The notes under the pieces are model-generated. The model was given only the letters and a program-made list of their open reading frames with translations, was not told the DNA's origin and did no database searches. Of a stretch of 64,000 bases of DNA, positions 1-7,157 are shown piece after piece. The stretch is from Parapedobacter sp042666505. GTDB taxonomy: Bacteria > Bacteroidota > Bacteroidia > Sphingobacteriales > Sphingobacteriaceae. Location of the stretch: the NCBI RefSeq assembly GCF_042666505.1, contig NZ_JBHTDN010000001.1, forward strand, positions 1,302,001 to 1,366,000, in the 5' to 3' direction. Each line of letters opens with the position of its first letter. Positions within the stretch are counted from its first letter, which is position 1. The translations under genes and the position numbers were made by a program.

Positions 1-833
1 TGGTCATGCGCTGATACGCCTGATGAACTGGAAGAAGAGGCAACCGGCTTTTCTTTGGGCTGGTGAGCGGCCAAATCGATACGTCCAACCACGTTCGGTC
101 CTGCCAACCGTTGCGCACGTGCTCGTATTACTTCGTTTTGTGGTTCCGGTGCTTGCTCCTTTGCTTTCGGTGGAACCTGCGGTGCCACCTCCTCTTTGAC
201 AGGCATCGGTGGCTGACTCTCTTCGACAACCGGCTTGTCCTGGACCGGTTCCTTTTCCTGCGGTTGCTCCGTTGGACTTGACGGTTGTTGGTTTGCCACC
301 ACAGGTTCTTCCTTCACTACCGGCGGCTCGGTCTGCGCAGGTTCTTGCTTTTCCTCTTGCTTCTCCTCCTTTGGCGTTTCCTTTTGGGGTCGCCCCCCGC
401 GCAGGTTATCCAAATCAATTTTGCCAACGATCTTCATCCCAGACACGTGCGGTTTTTCCTCAGCCTTCACAGGTTCTTTATCCGTTGCTTTTTCCGGTTC
501 AGCCGCTTGCCGGAGATCGGGTGTAAATGAACCTGTATTCTTTATCAGAATTTCTTCAGCATCATTATCTCGTTGCGGTTTGGGCATAACAGGTTCTGCG
601 GGAGATTCTTCACGACGGATTTTGCCAATGATAATCTGATTGGCTTCCTCCTTCACAATCTTATCTCCCTGGAATTCCCGCAAGAGAACATCGTAAGTCT
701 CGCTATCCAATTTGGTTCCCGGTTTTGGCTCAACATCGTAACCGTTCTTAACCAGAAAATCTACAGCGGTACCAATACCAATGTTCAATTCTTTTGCTGC
801 TTTCAGTAATGTTATGCTCTTTCCTTCTGACAT
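1..833 (-). CDS. infB: Translation initiation factor IF-2, N-terminal part (cut by window edge)
   Basis: Only the first 277 or so codons are present; the gene runs off the left edge. The start is the ATG at 833, and the protein opens MSEGKSITLLKAAKELNIG, an IF2N-type helical domain of about 55 residues. A long low-complexity linker rich in Pro, Glu, Lys and Gln follows, carrying short repeats such as VGKIDL and VGRIDL, typical of Bacteroidota IF-2. The GTPase domain that delivers initiator tRNA to the ribosome lies outside the window. It follows nusA by 79 bases on the same strand, giving the classic rimP-nusA-infB order. A good TAnnTTTG element in the gap suggests an extra promoter of its own. 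Identification rests on the N-terminal domain, linker style and context. Confidence 0.93.
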   Translation of the reverse strand, partial: MSEGKSITLLKAAKELNIGIGTAVDFLVKNGYDVEPKPGTKLDSETYDVLLREFQGDKIVKEEANQIIIGKIRREESPAEPVMPKPQRDNDAEEILIKNTGSFTPDLRQAAEPEKATDKEPVKAEEKPHVSGMKIVGKIDLDNLRGGRPQKETPKEEKQEEKQEPAQTEPPVVKEEPVVANQQPSSPTEQPQEKEPVQDKPVVEESQPPMPVKEEVAPQVPPKAKEQAPEPQNEVIRARAQRLAGPNVVGRIDLAAHQPKEKPVASSSSSSGVSAHD

Positions 834-859
834 TTAATTTATTTATCTCCTGTTTTGTA

Positions 860-867
860 CAAAAGTA
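860..867 (-). promoter_or_regulatory. Candidate internal promoter (-7 element) for infB
   Basis: On the minus strand the sequence reads TACTTTTG, matching the Bacteroidota -7 consensus TAnnTTTG. A TTTG lies 22 bases upstream as a possible -33 element. The expected transcript start is about 20 bases before the infB ATG at 833. It lies in the nusA-infB gap, so infB may be transcribed both with nusA and alone. Confidence 0.5.
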
Positions 868-912
868 TATTTTTTTAAGCGTTTATTGGCAAATAATTAA
901 AAAACGAGCCAA

Positions 913-2151
913 TTATTCAAATTCAGCTTGTAACACCTGAATAATCTCATGGATCGTGTTTTCTTCCAAATCCGTACGTCTCACCAAATCGTCGACGGAG
1001 AGTGCCAATACAGACTTCGCGGTATCCAGACCAACGCGTTTCAGCTCATCGATGATCCAGCCATCAATTTCGTCGGCAAATTCCTCGATATCCACGTCTT
1101 CTTCCACTTCTTCGGCCTCCCGATATACGTCGATTTCATAACCTGTCAGCTTACCTGCGAGCTTGATATTATGCCCGCCGCGACCGATCGCCAGCGAAAC
1201 CTGATCTGATTTTAGATATACCGCAGCCGTTTTATGTTCGTCATCAAGTTTAATGGAACCAATCCGAGCGGGGCTTAATGCCCGTTGTATATACAGCTGG
1301 GTATTATTCGTATAGTTGATTACGTCGATGTTCTCATTTCTAAGTTCACGGACGATACCGTGAATACGGGATCCCTTCATACCTACGCATGCCCCTACAG
1401 GATCAATACGGTCGTCGTACGACTCCACGGCAACTTTAGCTCGTTCACCGGGCTCACGTACAATTTTCCGAATAGTGATCAGGCCGTCGAATATTTCCGG
1501 AACTTCCAATTCAAATAAACGCTGTAAAAATTCAGGTGCAGTACGCGATATGATAATCCGGGGATTAGCGTTTACCATCTCGACCTTATGAACCACGGCC
1601 CGGATACTATCCCCCTTTTTAAAGTAATCCGCCGGAATCTGTTCGGTTTTTGGCAGGATCAACTCATTTCCATCGTCATCCAGCACCAGCGTTTCCTTTT
1701 TCCAAATCTGATATACTTCGCCCGTAATCAATTCCCCCTCGCGATCCTTGTACTTTTTGAATACTTCATCCTTCTCCAATTCCAGAATCTTTGAGACAAG
1801 GGTCTGTCGCGCAGCCAAAATGGCCCGGCGGCCGAAGCTTTCCAAGGTAATCTCCTCAATGTAATCATCGCCTACTTCCAAATCCGGATCGTATTTCCGC
1901 GCGTCGGCCAATTCGATCTCCAAATCATCGTCCTCCGAAAAGCCATCTTCAACGACCACCCTTGTGCGCCAGATTTCCAAGTCCCCGTTATCCGGGTTGA
2001 CAATGACGTCGCAATTTTCATCGGTCCCGTATTTTCTACGGATCATGCTCCGGAAAACCTCTTCCAACACACTGATGACAGTAGGGCGGTCTATGTTTTT
2101 GAACTCTTTAAATTCTTGAAAAGAGTCAATCAAATTGATATTGTTACTCAT
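913..2151 (-). CDS. nusA: Transcription termination/antitermination factor NusA
   Basis: NusA binds RNA polymerase and modulates pausing, termination and antitermination. The 412-residue protein has the N-terminal polymerase-binding domain (about 1-130), an S1 domain (about 137-205) and two KH domains. The KH GxxG-type loops are visible as VGMKGSRIHG (about 255) and AIGRGGHNIKLA (about 325). A short acidic C-terminal segment with one helix-hairpin-helix-like unit follows, the usual short form outside Proteobacteria. The ATG start at 2151 lies one base after the rimP stop codon, so translation of the two is probably coupled. It is transcribed toward infB. Confidence 0.97.
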   Translation of the reverse strand: MSNNINLIDSFQEFKEFKNIDRPTVISVLEEVFRSMIRRKYGTDENCDVIVNPDNGDLEIWRTRVVVEDGFSEDDDLEIELADARKYDPDLEVGDDYIEEITLESFGRRAILAARQTLVSKILELEKDEVFKKYKDREGELITGEVYQIWKKETLVLDDDGNELILPKTEQIPADYFKKGDSIRAVVHKVEMVNANPRIIISRTAPEFLQRLFELEVPEIFDGLITIRKIVREPGERAKVAVESYDDRIDPVGACVGMKGSRIHGIVRELRNENIDVINYTNNTQLYIQRALSPARIGSIKLDDEHKTAAVYLKSDQVSLAIGRGGHNIKLAGKLTGYEIDVYREAEEVEEDVDIEEFADEIDGWIIDELKRVGLDTAKSVLALSVDDLVRRTDLEENTIHEIIQVLQAEFE

Positions 2152-2152
2152 T

Positions 2153-2623
2153 TTATTTAAACGAAATTAACACCTTTGTTGTCTTAATACTTTCAAACGG
2201 GATTGTGCTTTGGTGTTCGACAGCCTTCTTCCCTTTTTCCTTTATTTTTTCCTTTATGATAATCAGATCATCCGTAACCTCTACCAGCTCTCCTTCCTTG
2301 GCCATCCCCTCATTCAATAAAATCTGCACATTCCGTCCTATATTTTTTCGGTATTGCCGCACGGAAGCAAGGGGGGTATCGATACCGGGCGAAGAAACCT
2401 CTAGTCGATAGGCATGGCCAACCGCATCCGTTTCCTCCAGCTCAAATCCGACATAGCGACTGATCTCAGCGCACTCCTGTATCCCTATTCCTTGATCGCC
2501 ATCTACAAGCACCTCCAATCGGCCGCCGGGATGCATTTTCACCCCCACTAAAAAGAGATCTTCCCGATCGGCAATTTTTGCCTCTACCAACGTTCTTACC
2601 TTATCTTCTATAGATCGTGACAT
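2153..2623 (-). CDS. rimP: Ribosome maturation factor RimP
   Basis: RimP assists maturation of the 30S ribosomal subunit. The 156-residue product starts MSRSIEDKVRTLVEAKI at the ATG at 2623. A longer reading from 2689 is rejected because its first 22 codons would cross the promoter and hairpin described below. Typical RimP features are the segment around PGGRLEVLVDGDQGIGIQEC, the GHAYRLEVSSPGID motif and a C-terminal SH3-like half with KTTKVLISFK. It is the first gene of the rimP-nusA-infB operon and sits one base before nusA. Confidence 0.95.
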   Translation of the reverse strand: MSRSIEDKVRTLVEAKIADREDLFLVGVKMHPGGRLEVLVDGDQGIGIQECAEISRYVGFELEETDAVGHAYRLEVSSPGIDTPLASVRQYRKNIGRNVQILLNEGMAKEGELVEVTDDLIIIKEKIKEKGKKAVEHQSTIPFESIKTTKVLISFK

Positions 2624-2644
2624 TCTTTTACAATGTGAACCATT

Positions 2645-2669
2645 AAAAAAGGGGACTATTGCTGTCCCC
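2645..2669 (-). terminator. Terminator-shaped hairpin in the rimP leader
   Basis: Read on the minus strand, GGGGAC (2669-2664), a 7-base loop and GTCCCC (2656-2651) are followed directly by six T (2650-2645). This has the form of an intrinsic terminator. It lies between the likely rimP promoter and the rimP start codon, so it can act as an attenuator of rimP-nusA-infB. Alternatively it ends transcription from the S24 repressor gene at 2732-3508. Confidence 0.7.
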
Positions 2670-2686
2670 TCTCTTCCAAGATGATG

Positions 2687-2694
2687 CAAAGATA
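2687..2694 (-). promoter_or_regulatory. Candidate -7 promoter element for rimP-nusA-infB
   Basis: The minus strand reads TATCTTTG, an exact TAnnTTTG match. A TTTG lies 14 bases upstream, closer than the usual spacing. The predicted transcript would begin near 2680 and contain the terminator-shaped hairpin at 2645-2669 in its leader. Confidence 0.55.
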
Positions 2695-2731
2695 AGTAAA
2701 ATGTTTGACAAATAAAAATCTGCGGAATCTG

Positions 2732-3508
2732 CTATTCCCGTTTATCCACCACATGACTAATGGTCTTTTGCATTTGGGCCATCATGGCTGTCAGCGTTTC
2801 CATGGTAGGCTCCGGATTCGGTTCGGGCAGCTGGGTGCTGATGTACGCTTTTGCTTTCCATATTTCCAAGATATCCGCCGCCGGCACCCAATAGGGTTCG
2901 TATGTCTTGTTGTCCGACAATAATTTTAAACCCTTCTCTTCTTTATACTTGAAAGCAATCCGTTTATACACCACGCCGTCATTTCGGGAAATTACGACAT
3001 ACGTCTGTCCAGGTTTCACCTCATTCCAATTTTCGACATACTCCGCAATCACGACACTCCCGGGATGTAGCGGAAGCATAGAGTCCCCTTTGATTTCAAA
3101 AGCGCGATACGTACCTTGCCTGAACATGGGGAGGTTAAACTTAGGCAAATCCGCTATATATTCAGGATCTGCATAGCCATTAAGGTATCCCGCACTGGCC
3201 TTCACAGGGACCAGCTGAATGTTTTCCCGATCGTCTCCGTCCACAGTGACACTTAAAACCCTGACATTGGCGGCATTGCCCCGAGGCGTAGGTTTCCACT
3301 TATCGTTAATCGTTTCATTTGCCAACTCATCCATCGTCAACTCATAGAAATCGGCAATTTTCTTTAGCAATTCATATTTAGGTTCGGCCCGACTTTCTTC
3401 ATAAGCTCCCACCGACGCGCGTTTGATTCCCATTTCATCCGCAAACTGTTGCTGGGTAAGCTTCTTTTTTTTGCGAAGGTATTTAAGATTGTTAGCAATC
3501 GTAGACAT
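2732..3508 (-). CDS. XRE-family repressor with S24 (LexA-like) autoprotease domain
   Basis: The 258-residue protein has an N-terminal helix-turn-helix (about 1-65; TQQQFADEMGIKRASVGAYE) and a C-terminal S24 peptidase domain. The catalytic serine is S143 in GDSM and the general-base lysine is K182 in VVYKRI. A probable self-cleavage site Ala106-Gly107 lies in KASAGYLNGY. The layout is that of CI/LexA-type repressors, which cleave themselves when RecA is activated by DNA damage. The gene stands alone, with its own -7 element upstream and a small inverted repeat just before the start that could be its own operator. It is either a stress regulator or a domesticated phage repressor; no other phage genes are nearby. 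Confidence 0.88.
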   Translation of the reverse strand: MSTIANNLKYLRKKKKLTQQQFADEMGIKRASVGAYEESRAEPKYELLKKIADFYELTMDELANETINDKWKPTPRGNAANVRVLSVTVDGDDRENIQLVPVKASAGYLNGYADPEYIADLPKFNLPMFRQGTYRAFEIKGDSMLPLHPGSVVIAEYVENWNEVKPGQTYVVISRNDGVVYKRIAFKYKEEKGLKLLSDNKTYEPYWVPAADILEIWKAKAYISTQLPEPNPEPTMETLTAMMAQMQKTISHVVDKRE

Positions 3509-3532
3509 AAAGTTTAAAATAAATTTGGATTC

Positions 3533-3547
3533 ACTAAATTAATTAGT
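3533..3547. promoter_or_regulatory. Possible operator of the S24 repressor
   Basis: ACTAA (3533-3537) and TTAGT (3543-3547) form a 5-bp inverted repeat with a 5-bp spacer in the leader of the S24 repressor gene. Position and shape fit an autoregulatory site, but the region is AT-rich and chance is possible. Confidence 0.25.
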
Positions 3548-3586
3548 ATTATTGTGCCAATAAAGTTAGCAATTAATCTTTAAGTA

Positions 3587-3594
3587 CAAAAATA
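3587..3594 (-). promoter_or_regulatory. Candidate -7 element for the S24 repressor gene
   Basis: The minus strand reads TATTTTTG, matching TAnnTTTG. Transcription would begin near 3580, about 70 bases before the ATG at 3508, and run through the inverted repeat at 3533-3547. Confidence 0.4.
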
Positions 3595-3619
3595 TAATCG
3601 TTAAATATTTTTTCACATC

Positions 3620-4015
3620 ATGAATACGTTTGTCTATATCCTTACCGACTGTAACCGTACCTGCCTGCATGTTGGATTGTCCAGTGACCTTAATAAGGCG
3701 ATAAATAGCGCTAAATGTCTTTCTGGATTTTTCCTAAGTGGTTGTTCAAAAGTTTCCAGATTGGTATATCAGGAATCGCTGCCCTCCGAGGAAATGGCGT
3801 TAAGGAGATTTCAGGAATTGAGCGGTTATACCCGCATGCAAAAGGAGCGTCTCATTCGTAAATACAATCCGAACTGGATAGATCTAAGTACCGGTATTAC
3901 AAATCACCGATCTATCCCATCAACGATCACACCACTTCGTGCCGAGTTATATACCTCTTACCAACCCGGCGCAAAATTAAGCCCGAACGTTCCAAAGCGC
4001 ACATCGGTCCGTTGA
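3620..4015 (+). CDS. GIY-YIG superfamily protein (degenerate nuclease domain)
   Basis: The 131-residue protein begins MNTFVYILTDCNRTCLHVGL, which aligns with the GIY-YIG core as VYIL...HVGLS. The GIY tyrosine position is kept, but the second YIG motif is altered to HVGL. Later signature parts are a conserved glutamate helix (LPSEEMALRRFQELSG) and a basic RLIRKYNP segment. Small GIY-YIG proteins of this kind are common in Bacteroidota and are mostly uncharacterised, so nuclease activity is uncertain. Its last 58 bases overlap the 3' end of the convergent gene at 3958-7071, so its final residues are antisense to that gene's C-terminus. Confidence 0.7.
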   Translation: MNTFVYILTDCNRTCLHVGLSSDLNKAINSAKCLSGFFLSGCSKVSRLVYQESLPSEEMALRRFQELSGYTRMQKERLIRKYNPNWIDLSTGITNHRSIPSTITPLRAELYTSYQPGAKLSPNVPKRTSVR

Positions 4016-7000
4016 AATGGAAATGCATAATAAGGCTCCAAGATCATGGCTCCAAATAAATTGACGCGTAAAGAGAGGCCCGCGCTTAACGCCGGTACGC
4101 GTTCGTAAACGTCTATAGACTGTCCACCTGCACCTTGAATGGTTTCTATAAATCTTGGTGTACTCCGAAAAGCAACCTTGGAATCACTGTTCCAAGCCAG
4201 TCCAGCATCAAAAAATAAATTCAAGTCGGAAAATAACATACCTGACCGTATGGCGGCCAATTTTTCGGGACCGGTAAAAGGCAATCTCACTTCGAAATTA
4301 AACACCGCAATACGTGTTCCCATCAAGCTATTAAAATTAAACCGTTCGTCTTGTGAACTTCTAAATGATGCACTTTCATATCCTCGGATTAGGTGGGGAT
4401 ACCCCAAAAATAATGGGTAAAGTGCGTTCTCATGGCGACCGGCCCGCATATATGTGTAGGCCCTTGCGGCAATGGTAACTGGCTGGTACCGATTGTATTT
4501 ACGTACATCAAACGTATACGCCGTAAAGTTGTAGTCGCCGAAGTACTGTTCGGCTCCCACCCGATAGCGATATCCCTGCAAAGGCGCCGCGATACCAAAA
4601 ACGGCATTATCTCCGACAAAAGACGTATTTATTTGTTGAATGACAAACGCATTGAAATTGCCCCCGAACAGTTGGCTTGCTTCCTCATTAGATACTTTAT
4701 CCCTACCGCCATAACCATAGATATAGCTTTGCCACCACCGATCTACGCGGTAACTGTATCGAGCAATTGCGCCGCCCACTTCAAATCGATGGTTTCGGGA
4801 GAATGGATAGGCACCGAACGCTTCGGCTTGTTGTTGAAATGTCCGAATCATATAAGTGTCCAGTATGAGCTCATCGCCATTTCCCACGTCACGAGTACTA
4901 TAAAATGAGTAACCCGACATATACGGTATATGCGAAATCGCGCCGCCCCAATTGATTCGGCTTTTTTGGTTAATATAAGCGACCTGTCCTCCGAAATCGT
5001 AAATCTCGCCATTGATGGACAACGCTGCAAAAATCTGATTATGCCCCAAGATGTCCGAAAACATACCTTGGATACCACTCGCAATTCCGGCCCCATATCG
5101 GCTACCGACAGCCAATCCCATACCGCTATTTGCCAGGTAATCCAGCTTAAAATTCGGCTTATACGGAACCTCTGAAATCCGGTTGTCACCGATTCGCTGA
5201 AACAGGTTAAAATTATTTAAATTGGCATTGACAACATCAACGCCGAGATTCTCCGGTGGGGGAAGCATTGCTGCGTCAAAATTCACTACATAAGGGTCCA
5301 CTTCCACGCCCTCAAAATCAGCTTCTTTGGCATAATAAAGAGAGTAGGCATTATTACGGAAATACGAGTACAAGACATCTCCTTCCGCCGATAGGCTCAG
5401 CGCAGGAGAATATTCGGTAATGCCGCTTATACCCGTAAAATATTGAGTTAAACGTTCTACTTTCCTGCTCTTCACCGTATACCGGTACAGGTTGCGGAAA
5501 CCGTCACTATTGGAAAGAAAGTAAACCTGGCTGTCATCTGCCGAAAATTGGGGGTTGAGATTATTCGCTCCTTGAAATACGTCAATATTGGTGATCGCCT
5601 TTGTTTCAAGATCAACGATTGCCATATTCATCGGGATGTCTACGCTCCTGGAATCCGATTGCAATGACACTCGATCCGTACTGAAAACAATTCGCTTTCC
5701 GTCGCGTGAAAAGCTAGGCTGATAATCCGAATATTCATCGTTTGTTAACTGCGTAAGTTGTTTGGTTGCGACGTTATAAAGATAAATGTCGCTGTAGCCA
5801 TTTTTTAATCCAGAAAATGCAACGGTTTCCCCATCCGGTGACCACGCGATGTTGGCAAACTCGGTGATGTCGCCCATTGCCTCCAACATAAGCTGTTTAC
5901 CCGTTTCGACATCGACCACCATTAGTTTACTCTTGCCCCTGCTGAACACACTGAACGCAAACTTTCGACTGTCGGGAGAAAATGCACCGGACGACTCGAT
6001 AAAGCTGTATTCGTCAATGTCTTCATTGGTTAGTTTGCTGCTCAGTTTCCGGATGTTACCGCCGGTATGGGCATCGGCCAGGAACAAGTCAATACTGAAA
6101 AGGTTTTTTTCCGATAAAAATGCCATGTGTTTGCCATCCGGGGAAATCGCGGGAGATACGTTCATACGCCCCGAATTCCCACTGTTGATCACCGAACGTC
6201 CCACCGGGGTTACCGCAGTATCGATAGGTAAACTGCGGTAGGTATTTTCCATCGTATTTCTCCACAAATTGGAAAGTGTTTGCGCATCGTACCCAAATAT
6301 CCGCCTGATTGCCATTTCATACCCATACATAGCTGTGGCTTTGAACAATGGCATAATGACCGTGTCGCCGTAAGTAGACCCCAGATAGGCCCAAAATGCC
6401 TGTCCGTAACGGTACGGAAAATACCGATTGGGGTTTTCGGACATCGCACGCAGTGATGGAATATCGTGATTTAAATACGCGTCACGCATCCACATCGCCG
6501 TAAAGGCATCTTTTTTCCCTATGGAAAAGTACTCTGCCATCCCTTCAACCATCCACAGCGGAATATTACCGATATTCTCCAAGCGAGTGGAATCGCCGCC
6601 CTCTATCAACGAACGATACTGAAATGCGTGTACCAATTCGTGCCCAAGTACGTGTCGGGTTTGGTGATTGATCTGCATGACCGGAAAAACTACACGGTTT
6701 TTGAATGCTTCCGTCACCCCGCCGGTTCCTACCCCAATCTCGCCTTGTATAGTCGTGGTTTGCTGAAATTCGGGATGGTTACTATATAAAATCAGCGGAT
6801 TCTTTCTCAAAAACGTGTCCCTGAATACCTGTTGGTGCAACTCATACCATACCTCGGCATCCTTAGCGATCCACCTCACCATCGAATCATTTTCGAGGTA
6901 ATAGTGAAGATCAAAATGAGGGGTTTGGTATACGTTGAATTTTAGCGACTTATACCGCATTTTATTCTGGCCGAAGTACTGAGCTTGGACATTCACAGCA

Positions 7001-7071
7001 GTCAGACCGAGGATGATAAGACCGAAAACATTTAGCGCAACGAGCCGGATAAATCGATTGAGGTAAGTCAT
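3958..7071 (-). CDS. Secreted HExxH metallopeptidase-like protein with PD40 beta-propeller and BamA/Omp85-like C-terminal barrel
   Basis: The 1037-residue protein has three parts. A signal peptide (about 1-31, ending NVQAQ) is followed by a gluzincin-type zinc peptidase region with HELVH at 144-148 and a likely third ligand in WMVEGMAEYFS near residue 176. A TolB/PD40 beta-propeller follows (about 295-600) with repeats such as SPDGKHMAFLS, SPDSRKFAFS, SPDGETVAFSG and SRDGKRIVFSTD. The final third is rich in alternating aromatic strands and ends with an Omp85-like barrel signature (LRGYE-type region, then SAGLSLRVNLFG and FGLNFAPGW). It is therefore probably outer-membrane anchored with its protease/propeller on one face. 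The substrate is unknown. It overlaps the GIY-YIG gene tail to tail by 58 bases. Confidence 0.85.
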   Translation of the reverse strand: MTYLNRFIRLVALNVFGLIILGLTAVNVQAQYFGQNKMRYKSLKFNVYQTPHFDLHYYLENDSMVRWIAKDAEVWYELHQQVFRDTFLRKNPLILYSNHPEFQQTTTIQGEIGVGTGGVTEAFKNRVVFPVMQINHQTRHVLGHELVHAFQYRSLIEGGDSTRLENIGNIPLWMVEGMAEYFSIGKKDAFTAMWMRDAYLNHDIPSLRAMSENPNRYFPYRYGQAFWAYLGSTYGDTVIMPLFKATAMYGYEMAIRRIFGYDAQTLSNLWRNTMENTYRSLPIDTAVTPVGRSVINSGNSGRMNVSPAISPDGKHMAFLSEKNLFSIDLFLADAHTGGNIRKLSSKLTNEDIDEYSFIESSGAFSPDSRKFAFSVFSRGKSKLMVVDVETGKQLMLEAMGDITEFANIAWSPDGETVAFSGLKNGYSDIYLYNVATKQLTQLTNDEYSDYQPSFSRDGKRIVFSTDRVSLQSDSRSVDIPMNMAIVDLETKAITNIDVFQGANNLNPQFSADDSQVYFLSNSDGFRNLYRYTVKSRKVERLTQYFTGISGITEYSPALSLSAEGDVLYSYFRNNAYSLYYAKEADFEGVEVDPYVVNFDAAMLPPPENLGVDVVNANLNNFNLFQRIGDNRISEVPYKPNFKLDYLANSGMGLAVGSRYGAGIASGIQGMFSDILGHNQIFAALSINGEIYDFGGQVAYINQKSRINWGGAISHIPYMSGYSFYSTRDVGNGDELILDTYMIRTFQQQAEAFGAYPFSRNHRFEVGGAIARYSYRVDRWWQSYIYGYGGRDKVSNEEASQLFGGNFNAFVIQQINTSFVGDNAVFGIAAPLQGYRYRVGAEQYFGDYNFTAYTFDVRKYNRYQPVTIAARAYTYMRAGRHENALYPLFLGYPHLIRGYESASFRSSQDERFNFNSLMGTRIAVFNFEVRLPFTGPEKLAAIRSGMLFSDLNLFFDAGLAWNSDSKVAFRSTPRFIETIQGAGGQSIDVYERVPALSAGLSLRVNLFGAMILEPYYAFPFQRTDVRFGTFGLNFAPGW

Positions 7072-7157
7072 GGAAACGGGTGTATAATTACAACGTAAAA
7101 TTAGAACGAATATCGGTGAAAAAGTTTAATTATTAACAACATATTATTTTCGCCATT

